DNA from: Sphingobacterium bovistauri
GTDB taxonomy: Bacteria > Bacteroidota > Bacteroidia > Sphingobacteriales > Sphingobacteriaceae
NCBI RefSeq assembly: GCF_020295405.1
Contig: NZ_JADEYP010000027.1
Span: forward strand, 1 to 61,103
Length of the DNA stretch: 61,103 nt
Direction: 5' to 3'
Below, in pieces: positions 25,451 through 34,375 of the stretch. Position 1 is the first letter of the stretch; each line of letters starts with the position of its first letter. Made by a program: the position numbers and the translations under genes. The notes beneath the pieces were generated by a model that was not told where the DNA came from, made no database searches, and saw only the letters and a list, made by a program, of their open reading frames with translations.

Positions 25451-25903
25451 TTATTCACCTTTTTTAAATTCTTTTACATTGACAGAATTGTCGCTATATG
25501 TTTGAGTGATTTTTATTGTTTGGTCATTTTCTTCAAAACTAATTTTTTCGTCATATTCGGTGTCCCGCCAACGTCCGTCAAGGTTTGCCCAAAGAATTTT
25601 ATCTTCTTCAATTTTTATTTTGAAATCGAATTTTTTTGAGTCAGATTTTCTAATGTAAGTCAGAATATATAATCCATTTTCGTCTTTTACTTTAATTGTC
25701 TTTGAAGGTTGACCCATAATTGAAGAAATTGCAAATCTTGCTATATCTTCTTTTGAAAAATTCATTACTGTACCTTTTTGCTTTATTTCAGTTTCAACAA
25801 TTGGTGTTTGTTCTAAACTGGAAACTTTTTCTGTTGAAGAATTTCCACAACTTGTCAATATAATAACGAACAATAAGTTTAGAGTTATTTTTATAGATTT
25901 CAT
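25451..25903 (-). CDS. Small lipoprotein, cassette gene
   Basis: With the start at MKSIKITLNLLFVIILTSCG the protein is 150 aa with a lipoprotein signal (Cys at about 20). The mature part is beta-rich and charged (MGQPSKTIKVKDENGLYILTYIRK; DKILWANLDGRWRDTEYDEK). I do not recognise the family. It is alone between the palindromic elements P2 (upstream) and P1 (downstream), transcribed towards P1. Confidence 0.65.
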   Translation of the reverse strand: MKSIKITLNLLFVIILTSCGNSSTEKVSSLEQTPIVETEIKQKGTVMNFSKEDIARFAISSIMGQPSKTIKVKDENGLYILTYIRKSDSKKFDFKIKIEEDKILWANLDGRWRDTEYDEKISFEENDQTIKITQTYSDNSVNVKEFKKGE

Positions 25904-25914
25904 ATTTGTCAAAT

Positions 25915-26077
25915 TTGGCAATAGTGGCGGATTAGAAAGCCAAAACTTTCAATTTTGCACTAAACTAAGAACAGTCTTTTATTATTTTCTAAATTTATGA
26001 AAAAGTAAATATAAAAGGCTGTTCCGACAAAAAAAGGAGAAACTTTCAATATCTTCTTTAAACCGCCATTTCGCCAA
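25915..26077. repeat. Imperfect palindromic element P2 (cassette spacer)
   Basis: Outer arms TTGGCAATAGTGGCGG and CCGCCATTTCGCCAA; GGCGG..TTAGAAAG pairs with CTTTAAACCGCC, and the middle holds a nearly perfect 17-bp hairpin (GAACAGTCTTTTATTATTT against AAATATAAAAGGCTGTTC). The whole 163 bp can fold into one long hairpin. It is homologous to P1. The 220 bp from here to the Fic gene hold nothing else recognisable. Confidence 0.7.
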
Positions 26078-26297
26078 TACAATATTAGCTACAGTTTTAT
26101 TTCTTTATGGTGTTTTTTTGAAATCTTTATATTTGTTTTTGTAAATCTCTTTTTGCAAAAATTAGTCTAAAAGATCTCTTTTTCTGTGTTTTATGAATTT
26201 TATTTTGAAATAAATAAATTATAATGTTGAAATGTTATAAAACTTGTGTTGAAATGTTTTGTAGCTTTGTTGAAATAATTTTTAAGAATAATTGGTA

Positions 26298-27458
26298 ATG
26301 GCGGCAGAATTTAAACATTACGATTTAAAACTAATCAGACCGAGTTTTGATTCAAGATTAACAGACCTAATAATAGAGTTAGAGCATTTAAGGAAAAAAC
26401 AATTAAGTGGTTCAACACATCCTCAAGTTTTTTTTCAGTTAAAACATATTTTTCACACACTTGAAAGTATCGGTTCTGCAAGAATTGAGGGGAATAATAC
26501 GACTATTGCCGAATATTTTGAAAGTAAATTAGATGAAGATTCCAGTAAAAATGTATCTAACAATATTTTAGAGATTCAAAATATTGAAAGAGCAATGGAA
26601 TTTATTGAGCAAAATGTAGTCGATTATCCAATTAACAAAAGTTTTATAAGTGAATTACATAAAATAATTGTAGATGGGTTACCAATTAGCAATGGTGGTG
26701 AAGGTGATAAAACTCCAGGAGTATATAGAAGTCATAATATTAAAATTTCTAATTCTAATCACTTACCACCAGAACCTTTTCTTGTTGAAAGCTTAATGGA
26801 TGAAATGTTCGAATTCATTAGGAATGACGATTCTTCAAAATATGATTTGTTAAAATCGGCTATTACGCACCACAGATTCGTTTGGATTCACCCTTTTGGC
26901 AACGGTAACGGAAGAACTGTAAGATTATTTACATATGCTATGTTGATAAAAAATGGATTTAATGTAAATGTCGGTAGGATTGTAAATCCAACAGCAGTGT
27001 TTTGTAATAATAGAAATGAATATTATGATAAATTGTCAAAAGCTGATTTAGGAACAGAAGATGGTATTTTAGAATGGTGTGAATACGTTTTAAATGGATT
27101 AAAAGAAGAAATTGAGAAAATTGATAAGCTTTCTGATTATCAATTCTTAAAAGAGGAAATACTTTTGCCTTCAATCAATTTTTCATTAAGTCGTCAAATT
27201 ATTACCGATACTGAAGCTAAGATTTTAAGAGAAACTATTGAAAAACAGGTTATTCAAAATTCAGATTTAGAAAAATTCTTTAAAGATAAAGCAAAGTCTG
27301 AAATCTCACGGCAAATAAAGAAGCTTATCGAAAAGAAAATGCTTGTACCAGAAAGAGAATCTGCTAGAAAGTATGTTTTAAGATTTGATAATAACTATTT
27401 ATTTCGAGGAGTTATTAAGATGCTAGACGAAAAAGGGTTTTTACCGCTTCATGATTAA
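26298..27458 (+). CDS. Fic-domain AMP-transferase-like protein
   Basis: 386 aa from the ATG at 26298 (a TTG six bases upstream is unlikely). The Fic motif HPFGNGNGRT (about residue 197) is complete, so nucleotide transfer, usually AMPylation, is expected. An inhibitory helix motif S-x-x-x-E-G (SARIEGN, about 60) lies before the core, making it a self-inhibited class II Fic protein. The C-terminal 80 residues form a winged-helix-like domain (SEISRQIKKLIEKKMLVPERESARKYVLRF). It lies between palindromes P2 and P3 as a single-gene cassette. Role: possibly toxin or defence; the targets are unknown. Confidence 0.92.
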   Translation: MAAEFKHYDLKLIRPSFDSRLTDLIIELEHLRKKQLSGSTHPQVFFQLKHIFHTLESIGSARIEGNNTTIAEYFESKLDEDSSKNVSNNILEIQNIERAMEFIEQNVVDYPINKSFISELHKIIVDGLPISNGGEGDKTPGVYRSHNIKISNSNHLPPEPFLVESLMDEMFEFIRNDDSSKYDLLKSAITHHRFVWIHPFGNGNGRTVRLFTYAMLIKNGFNVNVGRIVNPTAVFCNNRNEYYDKLSKADLGTEDGILEWCEYVLNGLKEEIEKIDKLSDYQFLKEEILLPSINFSLSRQIITDTEAKILRETIEKQVIQNSDLEKFFKDKAKSEISRQIKKLIEKKMLVPERESARKYVLRFDNNYLFRGVIKMLDEKGFLPLHD

Positions 27459-27477
27459 AATTGTAGCTATGGTTTTT

Positions 27478-27588
27478 CGGCTTGGCAGAGTGGCGGAAAT
27501 CGAAGCACAACTGTTCATCGAAGCATTGCACTTGAACCTACTACAGGGCTGTCATTCGAAGCACTGAACCCGCTATTACGCCAAGCCG
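27478..27588. repeat. Imperfect palindromic element P3 after the Fic gene
   Basis: CGGCTTGGC (27478-27486) pairs perfectly with GCCAAGCCG (27580-27588), and the inner GTGGCGG/CCGCTAT arms match with one mismatch. The ends align with those of P1 and P2 (TTGGC..AG.GTGGCGG ... CCGC.ATT.CGCCAA), but the middle differs and carries three TCGAAGCA-type direct repeats. The IS begins 8 bp later. Confidence 0.65.
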
Positions 27589-27595
27589 ATGTGCA

Positions 27596-29284
27596 TGTTG
27601 CACAACTCAATATAGTAAAAAATGCGTATCTTATTGTATGTAAGGACGCAATAATTTTACTCCACAATTATTTTATTAAACTAGTTTAGAATTTTTAGTT
27701 CCCAAGGATAACTACTATCGCATATTGCTTAGAGAGTTGGACTTACATTATTTGAATGGATTTACCTCGAAGTATTACGGTAGTGAAGGACAAGAAAGTA
27801 TTGATCCCGTTGTCTTCTTCAAGATATTGTTGGTTATTTGAATAATATCAATAGCGATCGAGCATTGTTGCGATTTTGTGCTGACAGTTTGAGTATTCGT
27901 TTGTTTTTGGGTTATGATTTGGTTGAGGAATTACCATGGCATCCTACGATATCTAGAACGCGTCAATTGTATGTGGAAGAAGTGTTTTTAAGTTTGTTTC
28001 AAGAAGTCTTGCACAAATGCATAGCTAAAGGTATGGTTCGTGGTAAGCGTCAATGTGTAGACAGTGCTTTTATCAAAGCGAATGCGAGTATAGATTCATT
28101 GATCGAAAAGGAGATTGTGGATGATGCGAAGACTTACACTGAAGAGTTGAATATCAATTCGGAATATCAAGTCACGGCACAAAGGCAGAAGGAGGTGGAG
28201 CAACACCATTCTTGGAAGAAAGAAAGCTATAAAGATATGCCTGGCTCTCGGATGACCATCCAAAAGGATGTAGATGGTGAGGAAATACGCCCGAAATTTC
28301 TGAGCAACTACACGCATTATTCGCCTACAGATCCCGATGCGAAGATCTCGACCAAACCGGGCAAACCTCGTCAGTTGAATTATGCGGGTCAATTGGCAGT
28401 AGACAATGGACATCACGTCATCACTGGTGCCTGTGCTAGCACGTCAGGAAGTATTGATAGTGCGAGATTCAGTGATATAATGAATCAAACAATTGCTGAC
28501 CTAAGGTAAAATGAGATCAATTTGGAATAAGTACTAGCCGATGCAGGCTACAGCAGTGGTGAGAGTTTGCAATATTGCGAAGATCATAATATCGATGCCT
28601 GGATTCCTAACTTTGGCCAGTATAAACCGGATCGCTTAGGCTTTTTTTTCAACGCAGATCAAGACCGTTACGAATGTATACAAGAGGGAGGAAATAAAGC
28701 CATGTTACCTTTCAAAGGTATCTCTGAGCCGATAGTAAAGGATATCAAAAGAAAACCTATCGGAGTAGTGAGAAGGATTGTAAAGATTGTCTTTTACGCG
28801 AGCAGTGTGGTGGAAAAGTGAGCAAATTCAAGAAGCTGGATGAAAGCATTCACAAACCGCTATATGACCGCATGCATCAAAAACTCGCCACCAACAAAGC
28901 CTATCATCGCAGATTAGTCAAGAGACGGAGCAGTACAGTAGAACCCGTTTTAGGCACGCTGATCAACCACCACAATATGAAACAAATAAATAGTCGAGGT
29001 CTGGCTCAGGCAAATAAACATGTTTTGATGGCAGCACTATGCTACAATCTGAAAAAGTATCTGAAATTCAGTCGCAAAAATCCCCAAATCATAGCCCAAA
29101 GTATGACGGCAGTATTAGGTAAACTTTTGTTTTATCGAAACGGACTTATCAACTTGCAAATAAGCCAATTTAAGCCTCTTAAAATACTACAGTGAACACA
29201 GCTTAAAATAACTAACCTCGTTTAAAAGGCTTAAACGAGGTTAAATATTCTTGGTTTTTAACTTTTAGAAGTAGTTGTGCAACA
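27596..29284 (+). mobile_element. IS1182-type insertion sequence, decayed
   Basis: Bounded by 12-bp perfect inverted repeats TGTTGCACAACT (27596-27607) and AGTTGTGCAACA (29273-29284); 1689 bp, a normal size for the family. It contains one broken transposase and, near its right end, a 12-bp-stem hairpin (AACCTCGTTTAA / TTAAACGAGGTT, 29214-29242) that can act as terminator. The bases outside the two ends (TGCA and GTTA) do not match, so no target duplication is seen. Confidence 0.85.
27692..29195 (+). pseudogene. IS1182-family transposase, inactivated
   Basis: Pieces in order: LVPKDNYYRILLRELDLHYL and SIDPVVFFKILLV (frame breaks near 27835), then GYDLVEELPWHPTISRTRQL and CVDSAFIKANAS, two in-frame TAA codons at 28507 and 28528, then VLADAGYSSGESLQYC, a frameshift near 28750 that splits the Cys-rich SSEKDCKDCLLREQC block, and the C-terminal RRSSTVEPVLGTLINHHNMK with the catalytic Glu region. 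At least two frameshifts and two stops make it non-functional. Confidence 0.88.
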
Positions 29285-29293
29285 GTTACCCTT

Positions 29294-29308
29294 GTTAGGC
29301 GTCGTTAT
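29294..29308. repeat. Inverted repeat bounding the Hachiman operon, distal end
   Basis: GTTAGGCGTCGTTAT. It is the inverted copy (14 of 15) of 32337-32351. The hamB stop codon lies inside it. Its GTTAGGC core fits the integron-type consensus GTTRRRY. Confidence 0.75.
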
Positions 29309-31400
29309 TTTTTCTTATTCCATCGTAGAAATAAGTAATAATATATTTATCAAAATCATCTAGCGCTTTCGTATTTTGTATTACGTAATCATAGCCAATT
29401 TTTGTAAATATTTCTACAGTGTTATGTATATTCAAATCAGGATTATAGAAATCAATGACTTTAGAAAGATGAATTTTTTTTGTAATCATTCTAGGTAAGC
29501 CATATTCTTCCAATTGATAAACAACTTTAGGCAAGAACGCATGTGAGCATAAAGTGATAAACCTTGAGATGTCATAATTTTTACTTGTTAGAATTCTCTT
29601 CTGTAGTAAATTAATATCTTGTAAAAGAGCAGTGAATTTGTATGTGACATTTCTTTCTAGTTTGAAAAAATCATCTATTCCAATATCATAATCTTCTAAT
29701 TCAGATAATAATTCAGGAATTGATTTACTCCAATTATATGCGATTATTTTAATAAACTCAACAAATGTAGAATATGACGTTTCCCAATTTCCTGGTTGAA
29801 GTTTTATAATTTTATAAAGTAATCTATCCCAATCTTTTGGAGCAAATTTATTTAAGTAGAATAAACCGTTCCATTCATCAGGATTTTGTACTAAATCAAT
29901 GGCAATTAATTTAATTAATTCTGAGTTGCTTGATTGAAAAGCTGATTCTCCTTTTAATTCAGAATAAATTTTAGCACCTATAAGGTTAGACATTTCGTCA
30001 TTATAAGCTTTAAGTTTTGCTATTTGCTCATCTGTTAATAACCCCTGATAAGAAGTTTCATCTAAATCACCAAGAATTTCCTCTGGGAATGGAATGTCTA
30101 ATTGTGTTTGTATTTCTTTTGGAGGTTGTTCTAATACATATATTTTACCTATAAAATGTTTAAACATTCTACCACCTCGCCCAATTATATTTTTGTAGGT
30201 GAAATCATCTAACTTTGCTGAACCTTTTCTGTTTCTCCAAATGATCACATTTTCGGCAGATGTGTTTACTCCCTCAATTATTGAAGATGTAGAAATTAGA
30301 TTGTTTATACCATTTTCTTCTTCAAATAATTTGACTTGAATTTGACTTAATGATCTATGTAATCGTCCATTATGTATTCCAATACTTCTATTTATAAGTT
30401 TTGTTAAACTCCAATTTGAATCATAATTTTTAGATAGCCAATCAGAAAATTGATTTAATATTTCACTTTTAGTAGGGCTATTCGTTGTTAAAAATAAATT
30501 TGTTAAACTGTCTATATTTGAATATGTTCCTGCATAAATTAGTGTTTTTCCTGTATTGTTATCTAAAATATTTAGAAGAGCTTCACTTTTTTCCTCATTA
30601 GAATTTATTTCTTTATATAAATCATGTTTTTCTAGATAGACTGTATTAAAATCTAATTTAATAAATTCCATATCCTCTGTAAATGGATTATTATCTAAAG
30701 AAGTGATGTTTGGTGCTAAGTAATATTTTTGTTTTGACTTAGCCCCTAATTTTATCATTGCCCTAATTAAGCTAGATGAACGTTCTTTGTCAAAAGAGCT
30801 ACTCGCTTTGTAAAACTCATCAACAATAATTATGTCAAATTGCTCTACTACATTAATGTAATTTATTGCTCGTTCTTGTGGGAATATAAATATATTTTTT
30901 TCGCTAAGCTCCACATCAGAAGTAGTAATAATTTTGTATTCGTGAGCAAATTTTTTATACAAACGCCTCCTAGTCTCGTCAGTTAGTGCTATTGTAGGAA
31001 CAATTATTAAAACATTTTTTGGTTTTTTTAGCTTTATATAAGCATCTATTACAAAACTTTTACCAAAGCTTGTAGGAGCACTTACAGCAATGTTTTTACC
31101 ACTTAATAAACTCTTAAGTAAATATGATTGTTCACGATGCAATGTAAGGGGATTCTCTTCACCAACATCAACTTTGAAAGCATTATAAATAAAGCGTTCT
31201 TGCCAATCAGAGGTTTCAGGTTCTAAATAGGGGAATAATCCAGTTTCTCTAATTAAATGATTGACTAATGGAGTATATGATAAACTATTTTTTTTATGGA
31301 AATCTAATAATTTTATTAGTTCTTGTCTAGCTTGGTTTTCATGTTCTTGAATAAGTAAGCTATTAATAACTTGACAGTTTTCAAATATATATTCATTCAT
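29295..31400 (-). CDS. hamB: Hachiman defence helicase HamB (DEAD/DEAH superfamily 2)
   Basis: 701 aa. Walker A APTSFGKS (residues 108-115), a DEFY Walker B (194-197), motif III-like region, and motif VI IIGRGGRMFKHFIG (about 404-417) of superfamily 2 helicases, followed by a long helical C-terminal domain. In Hachiman, HamB surveys DNA and releases the HamA nuclease when it meets damaged or invading DNA. It follows hamA by 1 bp, so the pair is coupled. Its last codons run into the inverted repeat at 29294-29308 (ending Asn-Asp-Ala then TAA). Confidence 0.88.
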   Translation of the reverse strand: MNEYIFENCQVINSLLIQEHENQARQELIKLLDFHKKNSLSYTPLVNHLIRETGLFPYLEPETSDWQERFIYNAFKVDVGEENPLTLHREQSYLLKSLLSGKNIAVSAPTSFGKSFVIDAYIKLKKPKNVLIIVPTIALTDETRRRLYKKFAHEYKIITTSDVELSEKNIFIFPQERAINYINVVEQFDIIIVDEFYKASSSFDKERSSSLIRAMIKLGAKSKQKYYLAPNITSLDNNPFTEDMEFIKLDFNTVYLEKHDLYKEINSNEEKSEALLNILDNNTGKTLIYAGTYSNIDSLTNLFLTTNSPTKSEILNQFSDWLSKNYDSNWSLTKLINRSIGIHNGRLHRSLSQIQVKLFEEENGINNLISTSSIIEGVNTSAENVIIWRNRKGSAKLDDFTYKNIIGRGGRMFKHFIGKIYVLEQPPKEIQTQLDIPFPEEILGDLDETSYQGLLTDEQIAKLKAYNDEMSNLIGAKIYSELKGESAFQSSNSELIKLIAIDLVQNPDEWNGLFYLNKFAPKDWDRLLYKIIKLQPGNWETSYSTFVEFIKIIAYNWSKSIPELLSELEDYDIGIDDFFKLERNVTYKFTALLQDINLLQKRILTSKNYDISRFITLCSHAFLPKVVYQLEEYGLPRMITKKIHLSKVIDFYNPDLNIHNTVEIFTKIGYDYVIQNTKALDDFDKYIITYFYDGIRKNNDA

Positions 31401-31401
31401 A

Positions 31402-32322
31402 TTAATTTCTATAAACTTGTGCTATTTGTATGAATTTGTCAACAATAGTTTTTTTATCTGCAATTGGAAAAAGAACAATATGAAACTTTATCTCATCATA
31501 CAAATGCACGTCATTACATTTATTAATCTGTTTTTTAAAATATTCTGTAGCTCTTTCTTTATGATAATCTATCATTTTTTGTTTATAATCATTAGAATAT
31601 ATAGTTTCATTCTTGGTTTCCTCACATTCGTATAAAAGTAAAATTGGAATATTTAGTAATGGCTTAATTTTATCAATTGATACATCTTGAGAAAGATAAT
31701 TTTTTATAGATTCGCGTAGTGATTCGTTAATTTCATCAAAGTCATTAATGTCACTTAAATTAGTTATAATGCTATTTTCTTTTTTTATTTTATCTAAACT
31801 AAGTGAAACTTTTACCGATTCTACAATTGTATCTAATCTTGCATTTTCAATGCTATTATAAAATTTTGACTCACCAAACCAAAGTGAAAAAGATTCAGGA
31901 GATTCAATTACAATGTGAACACTATCAGAACCTTTAGCTTCATCTTTTTTATTTTGTTTATAAAATATTTTAGGTACTATTGGTAATGCTTGATAATGAT
32001 GCTTCATTATGCCGTATAAAACTATTTCAGCAATTTCGCTTCCTCTACCAATTGCATCAGTAGCTTCAACAAGACGTAGTTTTTTTGCTGCTTCAGTAAG
32101 TATTGAGCTTTCTCCATCAGAAAGAAGAGCTTTTCTTTCATTATGACTTAATGCCGTCTCTTTTATATTATCCCAAATAAATTTTTGAAATTTGTCATAT
32201 CGCCATTTTCCATCCTCATAATCATTTAAAATTCCAACAACTCTTTTATTATTTGTTTGGGTTAAGGTCATGTCTTGTTTAAGATTTTCAAAAAAATCAT
32301 TTACTATTACTTCAAATTTCAT
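31402..32322 (-). CDS. hamA: Hachiman nuclease HamA (DUF1837)
   Basis: 306 aa DUF1837 protein. The PD-(D/E)xK-like pattern is visible: GRGSEIAEIVLYGIM with its Glu (about 95), KGSDSVHIVIE with its Asp (about 133), and LWFGESKFYNS supplying the Glu-x-Lys pair (about 149-155). These are the catalytic residues of an effector DNase. It is first in the operon and starts 14 bp after the inverted repeat at 32337-32351. The neighbouring helicase completes a Hachiman system. Confidence 0.88.
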   Translation of the reverse strand: MKFEVIVNDFFENLKQDMTLTQTNNKRVVGILNDYEDGKWRYDKFQKFIWDNIKETALSHNERKALLSDGESSILTEAAKKLRLVEATDAIGRGSEIAEIVLYGIMKHHYQALPIVPKIFYKQNKKDEAKGSDSVHIVIESPESFSLWFGESKFYNSIENARLDTIVESVKVSLSLDKIKKENSIITNLSDINDFDEINESLRESIKNYLSQDVSIDKIKPLLNIPILLLYECEETKNETIYSNDYKQKMIDYHKERATEYFKKQINKCNDVHLYDEIKFHIVLFPIADKKTIVDKFIQIAQVYRN

Positions 32323-32336
32323 GTGTAGTTTGGTTT

Positions 32337-32351
32337 ATAATGACGCCTAAC
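32337..32351. repeat. Inverted repeat bounding the Hachiman operon, proximal end
   Basis: ATAATGACGCCTAAC, the reverse complement of GTTAGGCGTCATTAT. It lies directly before the hamA start on the minus strand and pairs with 29294-29308. Confidence 0.75.
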
Positions 32352-33049
32352 ATTATTATATACGCAATATATGTTTATTTATTAAACGTTTAAAATAATT
32401 TATAACTTTCTGTTGAGTAGTAGTTTATGGTTTTATGAAAATCTGCGTTTTTAATATAAAGGTTGTGTAAATTAGTTTGACTTTATACATTTTGTGTTAT
32501 GGTTTTTTATAAGAAAAATATAAAATTAAAGAATTTAGAAAGGATAATAAGTATGTACTGTTTTTCAGATTTACAAATAGCATTTAATTGAAGAATGAGT
32601 TAAAAGAATTTTTGTCAAATGCGATTTGGTATTCTACGCTGAAATATTGTTGGATATAGGACTTTTTTTCTATTCGTACCAAATAGAAACTTTTATGTTG
32701 AAAATTTACAGGTGATAATATGCTCATTCGTATACAGAAATGGAATATAAATGAACTCAATTTCTCTTTGGAGTAGAGGTTGGCTTTTGTTTTTTATTAG
32801 GGTTTAATATGTATGGATAAGGTTAGGTTATTCAATTAATTTAGCACAAAGTTACTTCGCCAGATTGACGCGCCCCAGCGTATTTGGCTTACACACCCAA
32901 TAAAATCAGTAATAAAATGGGTATCCGTTCTTATTGAACGGAGCCTCCTCACTACGTTCATTTTTTTCCTGATTTGTTTTGCTTGGTCAATCTATTGTCT
33001 CGTAGCGCACTGGTGTTAATTAATTTTTTTCACCTTAAAGCGTTAGACC
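32352..33049. other. Intergenic between Hachiman module and radC
   Basis: No gene seen in about 700 bp. The left part is very AT-rich; 32845-33020 is GC-richer and holds a CCGTTC-TTATT-GAACGG hairpin (about 32929-32945), probably part of the ICE backbone leader before radC. A GTTAGGT heptamer occurs at about 32822. Confidence 0.45.
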
Positions 33050-33544
33050 ATGCAAACTTTTTTAGATTTTAAAGAACTCCTAAACAGCAATGAAGACATT
33101 ATTGTAAATGAATTAAGTTTATCTTATAAAAGATCAATTCAATTAAATGACCCACAATACATGAAATTGAATAGTTCATTAAAAGTAAGCAATCTCCTTA
33201 GAGAGATATGGGAAACTGATCAACTAGATGTTAGAGAAAGTTTCTATTTTCTGTGTTTTTCTTCTGGCTTAGATTTGATAGGTTATCAGAAAATTTCAGA
33301 AGGAGGATTGGATACAGTATTTGTAGATTTTAGATTATTGTTTTCTATAGCACTATTATCAAGAGCTACATCCATTGTAGTAGCACATAATCATCCTTCA
33401 GGAACACTTAAGCCAAGTGAAGCGGATAAGGTTCTTACCAAGAGAATTGTGCAAGCCGGTGAGCTGTTATCGCTGAATCTAAACGATCATATTATATTAA
33501 CACAATCTAGTTATTACTCCTTTAGAGATGAAGGGCTATTATAA
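33050..33544 (+). CDS. radC: RadC-like JAB-domain protein
   Basis: 164 aa, JAB/MPN fold. The metal site is VAHNHPSGTLKPSEAD (about residues 110-125), with His-x-His, Ser and Asp as in JAMM metalloproteins. The N-terminal helix-hairpin-helix of chromosomal RadC is absent, typical of the short version carried on ICEs and plasmids. Despite the name, a DNA-repair role is doubtful. It is a single gene between the Hachiman module and the conjugation block. Confidence 0.9.
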   Translation: MQTFLDFKELLNSNEDIIVNELSLSYKRSIQLNDPQYMKLNSSLKVSNLLREIWETDQLDVRESFYFLCFSSGLDLIGYQKISEGGLDTVFVDFRLLFSIALLSRATSIVVAHNHPSGTLKPSEADKVLTKRIVQAGELLSLNLNDHIILTQSSYYSFRDEGLL

Positions 33545-34375
33545 GTCCTTTTTTTGAAAAGAAGCAGCTTAACATTTTGTGATTTTTGCTGCTATTCGAT
33601 GGTAGAAATATGATCATTGCTTTTTGCTACAGGCTTTATTTATGGAATGCTTTTAATCATCGTTTTTCTTTAATGAAGTATAACCTTGAATCTAATTCTG
33701 TTTTCATTTTATCCTAGTAAATTATATTAGGCTATTTATAGATTGGTTCTCATTTATTCCCAATTGTTCTATTTTGGTATATGGTATTGGATATTAATTC
33801 ATTTTAGTAGACCTATTATTTAAAATAATTACATTCATTTTTTCAAAATAAATTTCATCCCAATAATCTCAACTTGGGAAAATATATTGTCAACTTATTT
33901 TATTTAGAACCTAAAGTATAGTTTTCTTATATTTTTTTTAATTGACTAAATAATAATAGGTTATATTGGTTTATTTAAAGTCTAAAGATTGGTTTTTTTA
34001 ATGCATTTAATCAGTAAAATAAATCGACACCAACATTCTCACCTTGTGAAAAAGCCCTTATTACTCTTCTCAATTTTGACCTCAATAAAAGACATGTTCT
34101 TTGACATTGAGGGAAGAAGCATTTCAGATTAAGTTTCTGAAATTAAAGTGCAATCGATTAAAATATCGATGAACCATAGGCAGCCGGTTTCGGCAGGTAT
34201 GTACGTACCTACGTGAGTATTCCCAAACAGTTACATGAATCAATTACCGTTATTGATGTTTGTCATTCTATACCTACAAAAGGGAGTATCTCTGTAAAGA
34301 GTGCTCCCTTTAGTAGGTATAGGGAAATCTGTTTTCTCTTTCTATAACCAAGTGACAGTCTAAATATTTAACTAA
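33545..34375. other. Intergenic before the mobilization block
   Basis: The first 480 bp are AT-rich with no gene. The last 220 bp hold a set of hairpins listed as a structured leader (34153-34322). Confidence 0.5.
34153..34322 (+). promoter_or_regulatory. Structured leader upstream of the toprim/mob/tra genes
   Basis: Four hairpins in a row: ATCGAT-TAAAAT-ATCGAT (34153-34170), GCCG-GTTT-CGGC (34183-34194), AGGTA-TGTACG-TACCT (34195-34210) and a long one at 34268-34322. In the last, CTATACCTAC pairs with GTAGGTATAG, AAAGGGAG with CTCCCTTT and CTCT with AGAG, closed by a GTAA (GNRA-type) loop; 22 pairs in total. There is no T-tract after it. It lies about 50 bp before the toprim gene and may control entry into the transfer operon. 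AGGTA-type segments recur and could pair alternatively. Confidence 0.55.

Noticed and set aside
27838..29195. Three separate small genes inside the IS
   Set aside because: They are fragments of one transposase split by frameshifts and stops.
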